Positions 52,708-64,000 of a stretch of DNA of 64,000 nucleotides are shown one piece after another. The first letter of the stretch is position 1. Each line of letters begins with the position of its first letter. Both the position numbers and the translations under genes were made by a program. Origin of the DNA: Nocardioides cynanchi (GTDB taxonomy: Bacteria > Actinomycetota > Actinomycetes > Propionibacteriales > Nocardioidaceae); the NCBI RefSeq assembly GCF_008761635.1, contig NZ_CP044344.1, forward strand, positions 1,116,001-1,180,000. Reading direction: 5' to 3'. The notes below the pieces were generated by a model. The model was not told the DNA's origin, made no database searches, and saw only the letters and a program-made list of their open reading frames with translations.

Positions 52708-54230
52708 ACGACTGGGTGAACCCGCTCCGGGACCCCGAGGACCGACGCCTCCCCCGGATCGCGGGTCCGTGCGGGATGGTGCTCTTCGGGGTGACCGGCG
52801 ACCTGTCCCGCAAGAAGGTGATGCCGGCGATCTACGACCTCGCCAACCGCGGGCTCCTGCCGCCGGGCTTCAGCCTGACCGGTTTCGCCCGCCGCGACTG
52901 GGCCGACGAGGACTTCGCGCAGGTGGTGCACGACTCGGTCAAGCAGCACGCCCGCACGGAGTTCCGCGAGGAGGTCTGGAAGCAGCTCGCCGAGGGCTTC
53001 CGCTTCGTGCCGGGCAACTTCGACGACGACGTCGCCTTCAACACGCTGCGCCGGACCATCGAGGAGCTCGACGAGGTGCGCGGCACCGGCGGCAACCACG
53101 CGTTCTACCTGGCCATCCCGCCCGGCTTCTTCGGCGACGTGGTCGGCCAGCTCAAGGAGCACGGCCTGGCCCAGCCCGCCGCGGGCTCCTGGCGGCGGGT
53201 GGTCGTGGAGAAGCCGTTCGGGCACGACCTGGAGTCGGCGCGCGAGCTGAACGGGATCCTGGCCGACGTCTTCCCGTCCGGCTCGATCTTTCGGATCGAC
53301 CACTACCTCGGCAAGGAGACGGTCCAGAACATCCTGGCGCTGCGCTTCGCCAACGCGATGTTCGAGCCGATCTGGAACTCCAACTACGTCGACCACGTGC
53401 AGATCACGATGGCCGAGGACATCGGCATCGGTGGCCGGGCCGGCTACTACGACGGCATCGGCGCGGCCCGTGACGTCATCCAGAACCACCTGATGCAGCT
53501 GATGTCCCTGGTCGCGATGGAGGAGCCGACGTCGTTCGACGCCGAGAGCCTGCGGGTCGAGAAGCTGAAGCTGCTCTCCAGCGTCACCCTCCCCCGCCGG
53601 CTCGACCTCGCCACCGCCCGCGGGCAGTACGCCGCGGGCTGGCAGGGCGGCGACCAGGTCGTCGGGTTCCTCGAGGAGGAGGGCGTCCGCAAGACGTCAC
53701 ACACCGAGACGTATGCGGCGGTCACCCTGCACGTCGACAACCGCCGCTGGGCGGGGGTGCCGTTCTACCTGCGCACCGGCAAGCGGCTCGGGCGCCGGGT
53801 GACGGAGGTGGCCGTGGTGTTCAAGCCCGCGCCGCACCTGCCCTTCAACAAGACCGCGACCGAGGAGCTCACCCACAACGCCCTGGTGATCCGGATCCAG
53901 CCCGACGAGGGCATGACCATCCGGTTCGGCTCCAAGGTGCCGGGCACCGCGATGGAGATCCGCGACGTGAACATGGACTTCGCGTACGGCGGCTCGTTCA
54001 CCGAGTCCAGCGCCGAGGCCTACGAGCGGCTGATCCTCGACGTGCTCCTCGGCGACCCGCCGCTGTTCCCCCGCCACGCCGAGGTCGAGAAGTCCTGGCA
54101 GATCCTGGACCCGGTCCTCGACCACTGGGCGAAGAAGGGCCGGCCCGACCAGTACGAAGCCGGCACGTGGGGTCCGCCCTCCGCGGACAAGATGATGGCC
54201 CGCGACGGACGCGTCTGGAGACGACCTTGA
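52704..54230 (+). CDS. zwf: Glucose-6-phosphate dehydrogenase
   Basis: The 508-residue enzyme oxidises glucose-6-phosphate and makes NADPH. The cofactor loop is [20 protein letters not shown], the active-site stretch [13 protein letters not shown], and [16 protein letters not shown] the middle motif. ATGA overlap with pgi, TTGA overlap with opcA. It probably needs OpcA for assembly or redox control, as in related bacteria. Confidence 0.96.
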
Positions 54231-55135
54231 TTGAGCTCATCGACACCAACGCGTCCGGCATCGCGGCCGAGTTCGTGGCTGCCCGGGTGCGCGCCGGCAG
54301 CCCGGCCATGGGGATGGTGATGACGCTGGTCATCGTCGTGGACGAGGACGGCGCCCCGGACGCGATGCGGGTCGCCCGGCAGGCCTCGCACGAGCATCCG
54401 GCCCGGGTGCTCGGTGTGATCCTCGGCGACGCCCGCGGGACCGGCCAGGTCAACGCCCAGGTCGGCACCGGTGACGGCTGGACCGGCGAGACGGCGCTGA
54501 TCCGGCTCAAGGGCGAAGTGGTCAAGCACCCCGAGTCGGTCGTGCTGCCCCTGCTGCTTCCCGACTCCCCGGTCTCGATGTGGTGGCCCTCGGACCCGCC
54601 GCCGGAGCCCTCCACCGATCCGCTCGGGCGGCTGGCCCAGCGTCGGATCACCGACGCCGCGGCTGCGGTGCGGGGCAAGGGGAAGGCGATCCACGCCCAG
54701 TGCGCGTCGTACTCCCCCGGCAACACCGACCTCGCCTGGACCCGGATCACCCCCTGGCGCGCCCTGCTCGCCGCCGCGCTCGACCAGCACCCGCTCAAGA
54801 TCAGCCGCGGCTCGGTGACGGCCGAGCGGATCAGCCCGAGTGCCGAGCTGCTCGTGGCCTGGCTCGCCGACCGGCTGAAGGTGACCATCGAGCGGAAGAC
54901 CTCGAAGGGCCCCGGCATCACCGAGGTCGTGCTCGAGACCAGGGAGGGTCCGATCCGGATCTCGCGAGGCGACGGGCGGCTGGCCACCTTCTCCTCGCCC
55001 GGGCGGCCGGACCGGCCGGTCGCGCTCAAGCGTCGGCAGCTGCCCGAGCTGCTCGCCGAGGAGCTGCGCCGGCTCGACGAGGACGACGTGTACGCCGCCA
55101 CCACCCGCAAGCTCGCCCGGATGCACGTCTCGTGA
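54227..55135 (+). CDS. opcA: Glucose-6-phosphate dehydrogenase assembly protein OpcA
   Basis: The 302-residue protein has DTNASGIAAEFVAARVRAG then GMVMTLVIVVDED, VVLPLLLPDSPVSMWWPSDP and the ITPWRALLAAALDQ segment of the actinobacterial/cyanobacterial OpcA family. OpcA is an allosteric activator or assembly factor of Zwf. Translation starts at a TTG that overlaps the zwf stop (TTGA), a rare start that probably keeps OpcA in balance with Zwf. Confidence 0.92.
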   Translation: MIELIDTNASGIAAEFVAARVRAGSPAMGMVMTLVIVVDEDGAPDAMRVARQASHEHPARVLGVILGDARGTGQVNAQVGTGDGWTGETALIRLKGEVVKHPESVVLPLLLPDSPVSMWWPSDPPPEPSTDPLGRLAQRRITDAAAAVRGKGKAIHAQCASYSPGNTDLAWTRITPWRALLAAALDQHPLKISRGSVTAERISPSAELLVAWLADRLKVTIERKTSKGPGITEVVLETREGPIRISRGDGRLATFSSPGRPDRPVALKRRQLPELLAEELRRLDEDDVYAATTRKLARMHVS

Positions 55136-55875
55136 CCCACCCACCCACGCCTCGGGTCGAGGTGCACGAGTCCGCCGACGACCTCGCCATCACCGTCGCC
55201 GGCGCCTTCGTCCGGCTGCTGGCCGACCGCCAGGCCACCGGCGAGATCCCCCGCGTGGCCCTGACCGGCGGCACCATCGCCGAGGCCATCCACCGCGAGA
55301 TCGCGCGGCTGGCGCCCGACAGCGACGTGGACTGGTCGAGGGTCGACTTCTTCTGGGGCGACGAACGCTACGTCGCCCCCGACTCGCCCGACCGCAACGC
55401 TGGCCAGGCCCGAGCCTCGTTCCTCGACGTCGTCGGTGCCGACCCGGCGCGGATCCACGAGATGCCCTCCACCGCCGAGGCGGACACGGTCGAGGCCGCC
55501 GCCACGGCGTACGCCGAGGTCGTGCGGTCCGTCGGCGCCGAGCGGTTCCACCTCACCATGCTCGGCGTTGGTCCGGACGGACACGTCGCCTCCCTCTTCC
55601 CGGGCTTCCCCCAGCTCGACGTGGTCGACGAGGTCGCGGTGCCGGTGACCGACTCCCCCAAGCCACCGCCGGAGCGGGTCAGCCTGACCTTGAGCGCGCT
55701 CAACCGGTCCGACGAGGTGTGGTTCGTGGCCAGCGGCGGCGGCAAGGCGGCGGCCGTGGGCCGCGGCCTCACCACGCCACCCCCCGACCCGCACGAGATC
55801 CCGGCAGCCGGGGTGCAAGGCGTCACCGCCACGATCTGGTTCCTCGACCGCGACTCGGCCAGCCAGGTCCCCTAG
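55132..55875 (+). CDS. pgl: 6-Phosphogluconolactonase
   Basis: The 247-residue enzyme hydrolyses 6-phosphogluconolactone. ALTGGTIAEAIHREIARLAP is the phosphate-binding motif, FFWGDERYVAPDSPDRN and GVGPDGHVASLFPG are the SOL/DevB hallmarks. Overlaps opcA by four bases (GTGA). With it the oxidative branch to 6-phosphogluconate is complete; no gnd was seen in the window. Confidence 0.95.
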   Translation: MTHPPTPRVEVHESADDLAITVAGAFVRLLADRQATGEIPRVALTGGTIAEAIHREIARLAPDSDVDWSRVDFFWGDERYVAPDSPDRNAGQARASFLDVVGADPARIHEMPSTAEADTVEAAATAYAEVVRSVGAERFHLTMLGVGPDGHVASLFPGFPQLDVVDEVAVPVTDSPKPPPERVSLTLSALNRSDEVWFVASGGGKAAAVGRGLTTPPPDPHEIPAAGVQGVTATIWFLDRDSASQVP

Positions 55876-55895
55876 CCTCGGCGGACCTGTTCCCT

Positions 55896-57062
55896 TCAGC
55901 CAGCGGGCGGCAGCGCGAAGGCCGAGAGGTCGATCGCGCTCGCGCCGGAGGTCACCAGCTGGGCCAGCGACTCGCCGATCGCCGCGGAGTGCTTGAAACC
56001 GTGGCCGGAGCACGGCGAGGCGACCACCACGTTCGGTGCGGACGGGAGCCGGTCGATCAGGAAGCGGCTGTCCTCGGTCACGGTGTAGAGGCACACCGCC
56101 GTCCGGAGGCACCGTCCCGACAGCGCGGGCAGTCGCGGCCGCACGCACCGCTCGTACATCTCCTCGATCTCGTCGGCGCCGACGACCCGGTCCACCTCGT
56201 CGGGGGTGGTGACAACGTCGTACTGCTCGCGCGCGACCTTGGCCCCGCCTGCCGGCCCGTCGACCATCGGGAAGCCGTAGATCATCTCGCTCGGGTCTCC
56301 GCCGGGCCACCAGATGTAGACCGGGCCGTTGCGCATCAGCGGGTACGACGCGGGGTCGCGGAGGTCGAACCAGAACAGCACCTGCCGGTGGATCGTGACC
56401 GCGGGCGCCAGCTCGGGGACCACCTCGGGCAGCCAGGGGCCGGCCGTGACGATCAGCTGGGCCGCCTCCACGGTCCGGGTCGGGGTGCGGACCGTGACGT
56501 GGCTCCCGTGGTCGGCGAAGCCCAGCACCTGCTCCCCCGTCGCGAGGGTGGCCCCGAGGTCGCGAGCCAGCCGGAGCTGGAGCTCGACGGCCAGCTCGGG
56601 TCGGACGAGCCCGGCGCCGGGCTCGAGGCAGCCGTGCTCCTCGCCGGCCAGGGCGAACTGGGGGAACCGCGCCGCCAGCCCGGCCGGGTCGAGCGCCTGG
56701 TGCTCCACGTCGTACGCCTGCGCGGCGGCGACCGTGTCGGCCAGGAAGCTGGAGGTGCCGTGCATGTCGAAGCCCCGCGCGGCCGGCGCCAGCACGAGGC
56801 CGCCGCACCGGGTCAGGATCTGCGTGCCGGTCTGCTGCTCGAGCTCGCGCCAGATCTCGTGCGAGCGCCGGACCAGCGGGACGTACGCCAGCCCCTCGCC
56901 GACCGCCACCCGCGTGATCCGGGTGTCCCCGTGGGTCGAGCCGAGGTTGTGCGGAGGCCGGTGCCGATCCAGACCGAGCACCCGCACGCCGGCCTTCGCC
57001 AGCTGGTAGGTCGCGGCGCTGCCCATCGCGCCGAGCCCGACCACCACGACGTCGTAGCGCAT
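55896..57062 (-). CDS. FAD-dependent N-methyl amino acid (sarcosine/N-methyltryptophan) oxidase
   Basis: The 388-residue enzyme has the dinucleotide loop VVVGLGAMGSAATYQLAKAG, STHGDTRITR, the covalent-flavin cysteine in CLYTVTEDSRF and the C-terminal PCSGHGFKHSAAIGE, as in monomeric sarcosine oxidase and SolA. It should oxidise a secondary amine and make formaldehyde and H2O2; the exact substrate is unknown. It lies alone between pgl and rbpA and converges on pgl with a 20-bp gap. Confidence 0.92.
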   Translation of the reverse strand: MRYDVVVVGLGAMGSAATYQLAKAGVRVLGLDRHRPPHNLGSTHGDTRITRVAVGEGLAYVPLVRRSHEIWRELEQQTGTQILTRCGGLVLAPAARGFDMHGTSSFLADTVAAAQAYDVEHQALDPAGLAARFPQFALAGEEHGCLEPGAGLVRPELAVELQLRLARDLGATLATGEQVLGFADHGSHVTVRTPTRTVEAAQLIVTAGPWLPEVVPELAPAVTIHRQVLFWFDLRDPASYPLMRNGPVYIWWPGGDPSEMIYGFPMVDGPAGGAKVAREQYDVVTTPDEVDRVVGADEIEEMYERCVRPRLPALSGRCLRTAVCLYTVTEDSRFLIDRLPSAPNVVVASPCSGHGFKHSAAIGESLAQLVTSGASAIDLSAFALPPAG

Positions 57063-57111
57063 CAGACCCGCCCTGAACGCGGACGTCGCAAGCTCGGTCC
57101 GCGGGCCGTGG

Positions 57112-57471
57112 TCAGAAGATGATGTCGCCGGACTTGCGACGGCTGCGGAGCAGCTGGATCGCCTCGTCCAGGATCTGGGTGGCCTCGGCGTCGGAGCGGC
57201 GCTCCTTCACGTAGGCCAGATGGGTCTTGTAGGGCTCGATCTTGGGCGCCGGAGGTGGGTTCTCCGAGTCCAGGCTCGCCGGCAGACCGCACTTGGGGCA
57301 GTCCCACGACTCGGGCACCACCGCCTCGACGGCGAAGGTCACCACCGAACGATGCTCGTGCGAGCAGAAGTAGGTGACGGCCTGCCGTGGGGCAGCCTCA
57401 CCGCGTTCGGCCTCGCCCATGGGACCTGCGCCGACCCGGCTACCCCGGATCGCATTTCCTCCACCAGCCAC
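57112..57471 (-). CDS. rbpA: RNA polymerase-binding protein RbpA
   Basis: The 119-residue protein is the actinobacterial transcription factor that stabilises sigma-A holoenzyme at promoters. It has the basic N-terminal AIRGSRVGAG, the zinc ligands in TYFCSHEHRS and ESWDCPKCGLPAS, and the sigma-interaction domain with THLAYVKERRSDAEATQILD. The GTG at 57471 lies after AAAGG. It follows secG by 16 bases in the same direction and is probably co-transcribed. Confidence 0.95.
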   Translation of the reverse strand: MAGGGNAIRGSRVGAGPMGEAERGEAAPRQAVTYFCSHEHRSVVTFAVEAVVPESWDCPKCGLPASLDSENPPPAPKIEPYKTHLAYVKERRSDAEATQILDEAIQLLRSRRKSGDIIF

Positions 57472-57487
57472 GTGCAATGAACCTTTC

Positions 57488-57724
57488 TCAGTTCTGGTAG
57501 GCCAGAAGAAGGCCCAGGGCAACGACGCAAGCGAACCAGATGACTCCGATACCTACGGTGAAGCGATCGAGGTTGCGCTCCGCCACGGATGAACCCCCGA
57601 GCGAGCTGGACACACCGCCGCCGAACATGTCCGAGAGACCGCCCCCGCGGCCTTTGTGGAGCAGGACGAGCAACACCAGTATGCAACTGGTGAGAACGAG
57701 CAGAATCGTGAAGACGGTGGTCAC
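57488..57724 (-). CDS. secG: Preprotein translocase subunit SecG
   Basis: The 78-residue protein has two membrane helices (about 2-22 and 54-74) joined by HKGRGGGLSDMFGGGVSSSL with a Gly-rich turn and a conserved AERNLDRFTV stretch, the SecG layout. It is the smallest core part of the SecYEG channel. The GTG lies eight bases after TAGGCT (57738-57733), so the leader is almost absent. Confidence 0.94.
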   Translation of the reverse strand: MTTVFTILLVLTSCILVLLVLLHKGRGGGLSDMFGGGVSSSLGGSSVAERNLDRFTVGIGVIWFACVVALGLLLAYQN

Positions 57725-57732
57725 AGCGACAT

Positions 57733-57738
57733 AGCCTA
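57733..57738 (-). promoter_or_regulatory. -10 box of secG-rbpA
   Basis: TAGGCT on the minus strand, eight bases before the secG GTG. Confidence 0.5.
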
Positions 57739-57761
57739 CGTCACCCCTGGGGGTGCGCCGA

Positions 57762-57779
57762 ACCGGCCCGCGGGCCGGT
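57762..57779. terminator. 18-bp perfect palindrome between tpiA and secG
   Basis: ACCGGCCCGCGGGCCGGT at 57762-57779 reads the same on both strands. It lies between the end of tpiA and the secG promoter and probably ends the glycolytic mRNA; it has no T-tract. Confidence 0.5.
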
Positions 57780-57824
57780 CCAGACCGGTGCTGCGCCCGA
57801 CGTCATGCAGGCGCCGCTCCGCCG

Positions 57825-58616
57825 TCACAGGGCCGGCATCGAGTAGTACCGGCAGATGCCGCCGAACTCCTCGGCCTGCAGGCTGGCGCCCCCGACCAGG
57901 GCGCCGTCGACATCGGGCTCGGCCATGATCCCGGCGATGTTCGCGGCCTTCACGGAGCCGCCGTACAGGATCCGGCAGGAGTCCGCGGCCTCGTCACCCG
58001 CGGTCTCGCGCAGGCGCTGCCGGATCGCCGCGCACACCTCCTGCGCGTCATCCGGAGTGGCGACCTCACCGGTCCCGATCGCCCAGACCGGCTCGTAGGC
58101 GATCACCAGCCCGGCGATCTCCTTCGGCGAGAAGCCGGCCAGCGAGCCGTCGACCTGGGCGAGCGTGTAGGGGACCTGCTCCCCGGCCTTGCGCACGTCG
58201 AGCCCCTCACCCACACACACGATCGGGGCCATGGTGGCGCCGAGCGCCGCCCGGGCCTTGGCGTTGACCTGCTCGTCCGTCTCGTGGTGGTACTCACGCC
58301 GCTCGGAGTGGCCGACGACGACGTAGGAGCAGCCGAGCCGGGCCAGCATGCCGGCCGAGATCTCGCCGGTGTAGGCGCCGGACTCGTGCGCGGAGACGTC
58401 CTGGGCGGCGTACTTCACGGAGAGATGGTCACCGTCGACGACGGTCTGCACCGACCGGAGGTCGGTGAACGGGGGTACGACGACCACCTCGGTGCGCGCG
58501 AAGTCGTGCTTCTTGTCGGTGAGGATCCAGGCCAGCTTCTGGACCAGGACCACCGCCTCGGCGTGGTTGAGGTTCATCTTCCAGTTGCCGGCCATCAGCG
58601 GGATGCGCGAGCTCAT
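57825..58616 (-). CDS. tpiA: Triose-phosphate isomerase
   Basis: The 263-residue barrel enzyme interconverts triose phosphates. It has [11 protein letters not shown] with the catalytic Lys, [12 protein letters not shown] with the catalytic His, [16 protein letters not shown] with the catalytic Glu and loop 6, and [13 protein letters not shown]. The ATG at 58616 has AAAGG eight bases upstream. A REP-like palindrome lies between pgk and tpiA. Confidence 0.96.
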   Translation of the reverse strand: MSSRIPLMAGNWKMNLNHAEAVVLVQKLAWILTDKKHDFARTEVVVVPPFTDLRSVQTVVDGDHLSVKYAAQDVSAHESGAYTGEISAGMLARLGCSYVVVGHSERREYHHETDEQVNAKARAALGATMAPIVCVGEGLDVRKAGEQVPYTLAQVDGSLAGFSPKEIAGLVIAYEPVWAIGTGEVATPDDAQEVCAAIRQRLRETAGDEAADSCRILYGGSVKAANIAGIMAEPDVDGALVGGASLQAEEFGGICRYYSMPAL

Positions 58617-58641
58617 CGGGGTCCTTTCGACGTACGGCGAT

Positions 58642-58667
58642 GGTGGTCGCGACTGCACTCGACCACC
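58642..58667. repeat. REP-like palindrome between pgk and tpiA
   Basis: GGTGGTCG (58642-58649) and CGACCACC (58660-58667) are perfect arms around CGACTGCACT. On the sense strand it is just upstream of the tpiA ribosome binding site, inside the gap-pgk-tpiA operon. Confidence 0.7.
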
Positions 58668-58682
58668 GAGGGGAGGAGACGG

Positions 58683-59885
<1,203 letters not shown>

Positions 59886-59898
59886 TGTGGGGGGACCG

Positions 59899-61083
<1,185 letters not shown>

Positions 61084-62070
61084 TCAGTCCTCGTCGGCCA
61101 GCATCTCGGGGGTCAGCGACGCCTCGGTGTCGGGGATGCCGAGCTCCTCGGCGCGCTTGTCCGCCATCGCGAGGAGGCGACGGATCCGGCCGGCGATGGC
61201 GTCCTTGGTCAGGACCGGCTCATGAAGCTGGCCGAGCTCCTCGAGCGAGGCCTGCTTGTGCTCCAGCCGCAGGCCGCCGGCCATCTTGAGGTGGTCGGGC
61301 ACCTCGTCGCCGAGGATCTCCAGGGCTCGGTCCACGCGGGCGCCGGCCGCGACCGCGGCCCGGGCCGAGCGGCGCAGGTTGGCGTCGTCGAAGTTGGCCA
61401 GGCGGTTGGCGGTGGCCCGCACCTCGCGCCGCATCCGGCGCTCCTCCCAGGCCATCAGGGCCTCGTGGGCGCCGAGCCGGGTCAGCAGCTGGGAGATCGC
61501 GTCGCCGTCCCGGATGACGACCCGGTCGACCCCGCGCACCTCACGGGCCTTCGCGGGGATGCTCAGCCGGCGGGCGACACCGACGAGAGCCAGCGCCGCC
61601 TCGGGGCCGGGGCAGGTCACCTCGAGGGAGGACGAGCGGCCCGGCTCGGTCAGCGAGCCGTGAGCCAGGAAGGCACCGCGCCAAGCGGCAACCGCGTCGC
61701 AGGCTCCGCCCGAGACCACCGCCGGCGGCAGGCCGCGCACCGGACGGCCGCGGGCGTCCAGCAGACCGGTCTGCCGGGCCAGCGCCTCGCCGTCCTTGGT
61801 CACCCGGACCAGGTAGCGGCTGCCCTTACGGATGCCGTTGCCCTGCACCATCGCGACGTCGCTCTGGTGGCCGAAGACCTCCGAGATGTCCTTGCGGAGC
61901 CGACGGGCGGCAGCGCCGGTGTCCAGCTCGGCCTCGACGACGATCTTGCCGCTGACGATGTGGAGGCCGCCGGCGAAGCGCAACATCGTCGACACCTCGG
62001 ACTTGCGGCAGCAGGTCTTGGTGATGTGGGTGTTGGCGATCTCCGCCTTCACCTGAGCCGTCATCGCCAT
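61084..62070 (-). CDS. whiA: DNA-binding protein WhiA
   Basis: The 328-residue sporulation/cell-division regulator opens [32 protein letters not shown] with a LAGLIDADG-homing-endonuclease-like N-terminal part, and has the C-terminal HTH region [40 protein letters not shown]. In Streptomyces WhiA and WhiB start sporulation septation; here it is probably a division regulator. Starts 62070 or two codons later are both possible. It sits between yvcK and gap as usual. Confidence 0.95.
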   Translation of the reverse strand: MAMTAQVKAEIANTHITKTCCRKSEVSTMLRFAGGLHIVSGKIVVEAELDTGAAARRLRKDISEVFGHQSDVAMVQGNGIRKGSRYLVRVTKDGEALARQTGLLDARGRPVRGLPPAVVSGGACDAVAAWRGAFLAHGSLTEPGRSSSLEVTCPGPEAALALVGVARRLSIPAKAREVRGVDRVVIRDGDAISQLLTRLGAHEALMAWEERRMRREVRATANRLANFDDANLRRSARAAVAAGARVDRALEILGDEVPDHLKMAGGLRLEHKQASLEELGQLHEPVLTKDAIAGRIRRLLAMADKRAEELGIPDTEASLTPEMLADED

Positions 62071-62140
62071 GGCGCCGATCCTGCCACGCGCGTCAACAAC
62101 CCTCGTCTCGAGCGGAGCCGAGATACACGGTGGCCACCCG

Positions 62141-63088
62141 TCACACGTCCAGCAGGCGGGCGTAGGCACCGGCCAGCTTCGCGGGGTCGTGGCGCGGGGA
62201 CCCGTCCCCCGTCGCCACGTCGTCGACCACGAGCCGGGCTCCGCAGCCCTTCACGAGCCGCTCCAGGTCGGAGAGGTCACCGGCCTCACGATGGTCGACC
62301 AGCACGCTGCCGATGGGCAGGTCGGGCGCGTGGTCGAGGAGTGCGGCGAGATGGTCGGCGGCGGCGTACCCGTCGGTCTCGCCGTCCTGGGCCTCCAGGT
62401 TGAGCACCACGACGAGGTGGCCCTCGCTCTCCAGAAGCGCCTCGCGCAGATCGGGCACGACCAGGTGGGGCAGCACCGAGGTGAACCACGAGCCCGGGCC
62501 GAGCACGACCGCGTCGGCGGCCCGCACGGCGGCGACGGCCTCCGGGCAGGGACGCAGGTCGGGCGGGATCAGCGAGATCGACTCGATCGAGCCCTCCGAG
62601 GTGGCGACGGCGACCTGGCCACGCACCGTGGTCAGGGCGTCGGGACGGTCGTGGTCCACACCCCGGACCTCGGCGCTGATGTCGAGCGGGGTCAGCGCCA
62701 TCGGCAGGACCCGCCCACGGGCACCGAGCAGCCGGCCGACCCAGTCGAGCGCCTGCACATGGTCGCCCAGCTGCTCCCACAGGCTCACGATCAGGAGGTT
62801 GCCGACCACGTGGCCGTTCATCTCGCCGGTGCCCGCGAACCGGTGCTGGAGCACCCTGGCCCAGGTCTCGCCCCACTCGTCGTCACCGCAGAGGGCGGCA
62901 AGAGCCATCCGCAGGTCGCCCGGGGGCAGCACCCCGAACTCCGAGCGAAGCCGCCCGGAGGAGCCACCGTCGTCGGCGACGGTCACCACGGCGGTCAGGT
63001 CGACCGGCAGCCGGCGGAGCGCGGACAGGGACGCGAAGAGCCCGTGGCCGCCTCCGAGTGCGGTCACCCGACGGGGGTGAGCGGTCAC
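62141..63088 (-). CDS. yvcK: Gluconeogenesis factor YvcK (CofD-like)
   Basis: The 315-residue protein has [49 protein letters not shown] and [18 protein letters not shown], the CofD/YvcK family core. YvcK is needed for growth on gluconeogenic carbon and for cell shape in Bacillus, and binds UDP-sugars. It is one base downstream of rapZ, the standard pairing. Confidence 0.93.
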   Translation of the reverse strand: MTAHPRRVTALGGGHGLFASLSALRRLPVDLTAVVTVADDGGSSGRLRSEFGVLPPGDLRMALAALCGDDEWGETWARVLQHRFAGTGEMNGHVVGNLLIVSLWEQLGDHVQALDWVGRLLGARGRVLPMALTPLDISAEVRGVDHDRPDALTTVRGQVAVATSEGSIESISLIPPDLRPCPEAVAAVRAADAVVLGPGSWFTSVLPHLVVPDLREALLESEGHLVVVLNLEAQDGETDGYAAADHLAALLDHAPDLPIGSVLVDHREAGDLSDLERLVKGCGARLVVDDVATGDGSPRHDPAKLAGAYARLLDV

Positions 63089-63089
63089 G

Positions 63090-63992
63090 TCACTCCCGCC
63101 CGAGGTCGCGGTGCACCACGCCGACGCTGTGCCCGAGCTCGCGGAGCCGGCCGGCGATCTCCTCGGTCATCGCCACGCTGCGGTGCTTGCCGCCGGTGCA
63201 GCCGATCGCCACCGACATGAAGCGCTTGCCCTCGGTGAGGTAGCCACCGGCGACCCCCGTCAGGAGCTCGACGTAGCTGTCGACGAACTCGCGGGCGCCC
63301 ATCTGCCCGAGCACGAAGTCGCTGACGTCCTGGGACCGTCCGGTCTTGCCGCGCAGCTCGGGCACCCAGAAGGGGTTCGGCAGGAAGCGCATGTCGGCGA
63401 CGAAGTCGGCGTCGATCGGGATGCCGTACTTGAACCCGAAGCTGATCATCGTCACCTGGAGCCGCATCTGGTCGGGCGTGCCGAACGAGTCGGCGATCCG
63501 GTCGGTCAGCTGGTGCACGTTGAGATCGGACGTGTCGATGACCAGGTCGGCGTCGGCGCGGAGATCGGCCAGCACCGAGCGCTCGCGGCGCAGGCCCTCG
63601 ATCAGCCGCCCGCTCCCCTGGAGGGGGTGAGGTCGCCGCGCGGCCTCCTGGCGGCGGACCAGCACGTCGTCGGTGGCGTCGAGGAAGAGCAGGGTCGTCC
63701 GGCGGCCCACGGCGTGGTGGGCGAGGTTGGACTGGAGGGAGTCGAAGAACGAGCCGGAGCGGACGTCGACGACGACCGCGATCGGCTGGTCGTGACCCCG
63801 GCTCTCGTCGACCAGCTGCACCACCTCGCGCAGGAGCGACGGCGGCAGGTTGTCGACGACGTAGTAGCCGAGGTCCTCGAGCTCCTTGGCCGCGGTGCTG
63901 CGACCGGCTCCGGTCATCCCGGTCACGATCACGACCTCGCCGGCGTGGTCCCGGCTCCGCTCGACCCAGGGCCCGGTGGGCGTGTCGGTCAT
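63090..63992 (-). CDS. rapZ: RNase adapter/nucleotide-binding protein RapZ
   Basis: The 300-residue protein has the Walker A VTGMTGAGRSTAAKELED with YVVDNLPPSLL, a Walker-B-like VVVDVRSGSFFDS and the C-terminal VAIGCTGGKHRSVAMTEEIA, the RapZ core. In E. coli it presents GlmZ to RNase E; in actinobacteria its role is unclear, but it sits with yvcK and whiA. The start overlaps the stop of a gene cut by the end of the window. Confidence 0.93.
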   Translation of the reverse strand: MTDTPTGPWVERSRDHAGEVVIVTGMTGAGRSTAAKELEDLGYYVVDNLPPSLLREVVQLVDESRGHDQPIAVVVDVRSGSFFDSLQSNLAHHAVGRRTTLLFLDATDDVLVRRQEAARRPHPLQGSGRLIEGLRRERSVLADLRADADLVIDTSDLNVHQLTDRIADSFGTPDQMRLQVTMISFGFKYGIPIDADFVADMRFLPNPFWVPELRGKTGRSQDVSDFVLGQMGAREFVDSYVELLTGVAGGYLTEGKRFMSVAIGCTGGKHRSVAMTEEIAGRLRELGHSVGVVHRDLGRE

Positions 63993-64000
63993 GAGTCCTC
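63989..64000 (-). CDS. Last codons of an upstream gene (probably uvrC), cut by the window end
   Basis: Only the last three sense codons and TGA are present, overlapping the rapZ start (ATGA). The neighbour of rapZ is uvrC in most actinobacteria, but this cannot be checked from four codons. Confidence 0.3.
   Translation of the reverse strand, partial: EDS

Overview
The window is a very GC-rich actinobacterial chromosome segment, most likely from Nocardioides or a close relative (Nocardioidaceae). The evidence is the gene order rapZ-yvcK-whiA-gap-pgk-tpiA-secG-rbpA, the actinobacterial proteins WhiA, RbpA, OpcA and DUF3099, a mycothiol-type isomerase, an actinobacterial Vms1-like hydrolase (acVLRF1), frequent GTG starts and many TAGNNT -10 boxes placed directly before start codons. 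No tRNA, rRNA, insertion sequence, prophage or CRISPR array was seen. The gene assignments come from reading the translated sequence and known motifs; no database search was run.

Layout. 1-4.7 kb: nfeD / SPFH / TauE-SafE membrane genes, an ABC ATPase, a hypothetical gene, and a DUF805 gene separated from it only by a 58-bp tandem repeat array. 4.7-10.3 kb: serB, a SixA-type phosphatase, and a cyanophycinase-cyanophycin synthetase pair (cphB-cphA). 10.3-14.2 kb: a MocR-type regulator divergent from an AhpD-like gene, a short Erm/KsgA-like methyltransferase, a metallophosphoesterase and a cyclic-nucleotide-domain protein. 14.2-17.5 kb: fabG-fabI followed by a second CphA-related Mur ligase that lacks the ATP-grasp domain. 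17.5-25.5 kb: dodecin, DUF3099, a possible structured RNA, moaA, SURF1, an enoyl-CoA hydratase / ABC exporter / SDR operon, and an ABC-F protein. 25.5-33.5 kb: zinc metallopeptidase, phosphotransferase, an ABC-2 exporter pair, serine hydrolase, acVLRF1, DinB/maleylpyruvate-isomerase-like protein and a VOC protein. 33.6-40.2 kb: a complete suf operon (sufR-sufB-sufD-Rieske-sufC-sufS-sufU-sufT) with a candidate SufR operator. 40.3-46.6 kb: LPG-synthase-like membrane protein, orphan molybdenum hydroxylase large subunit, a broken VOC gene, an ABC-2 exporter and ctaA. 46.7-64 kb: ctaB divergent from tkt-tal-pgi-zwf-opcA-pgl, an MSOX-like oxidase, then rbpA, secG, tpiA, pgk, gap, whiA, yvcK and rapZ on the minus strand.

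How it fits together. Much of the window is core metabolism: heme A synthesis and cytochrome oxidase assembly (ctaA, ctaB, SURF1), the oxidative and non-oxidative pentose phosphate pathway, lower glycolysis, Fe-S cluster assembly, fatty acid elongation and molybdopterin synthesis. The accessory interest lies in the two CphA-related enzymes 4 kb apart, the 58-bp array with compensatory changes, REP-like palindromes placed inside operons just before ribosome binding sites, the many predicted leaderless transcripts, and a small upstream ORF overlapping the start of the Erm-like gene.
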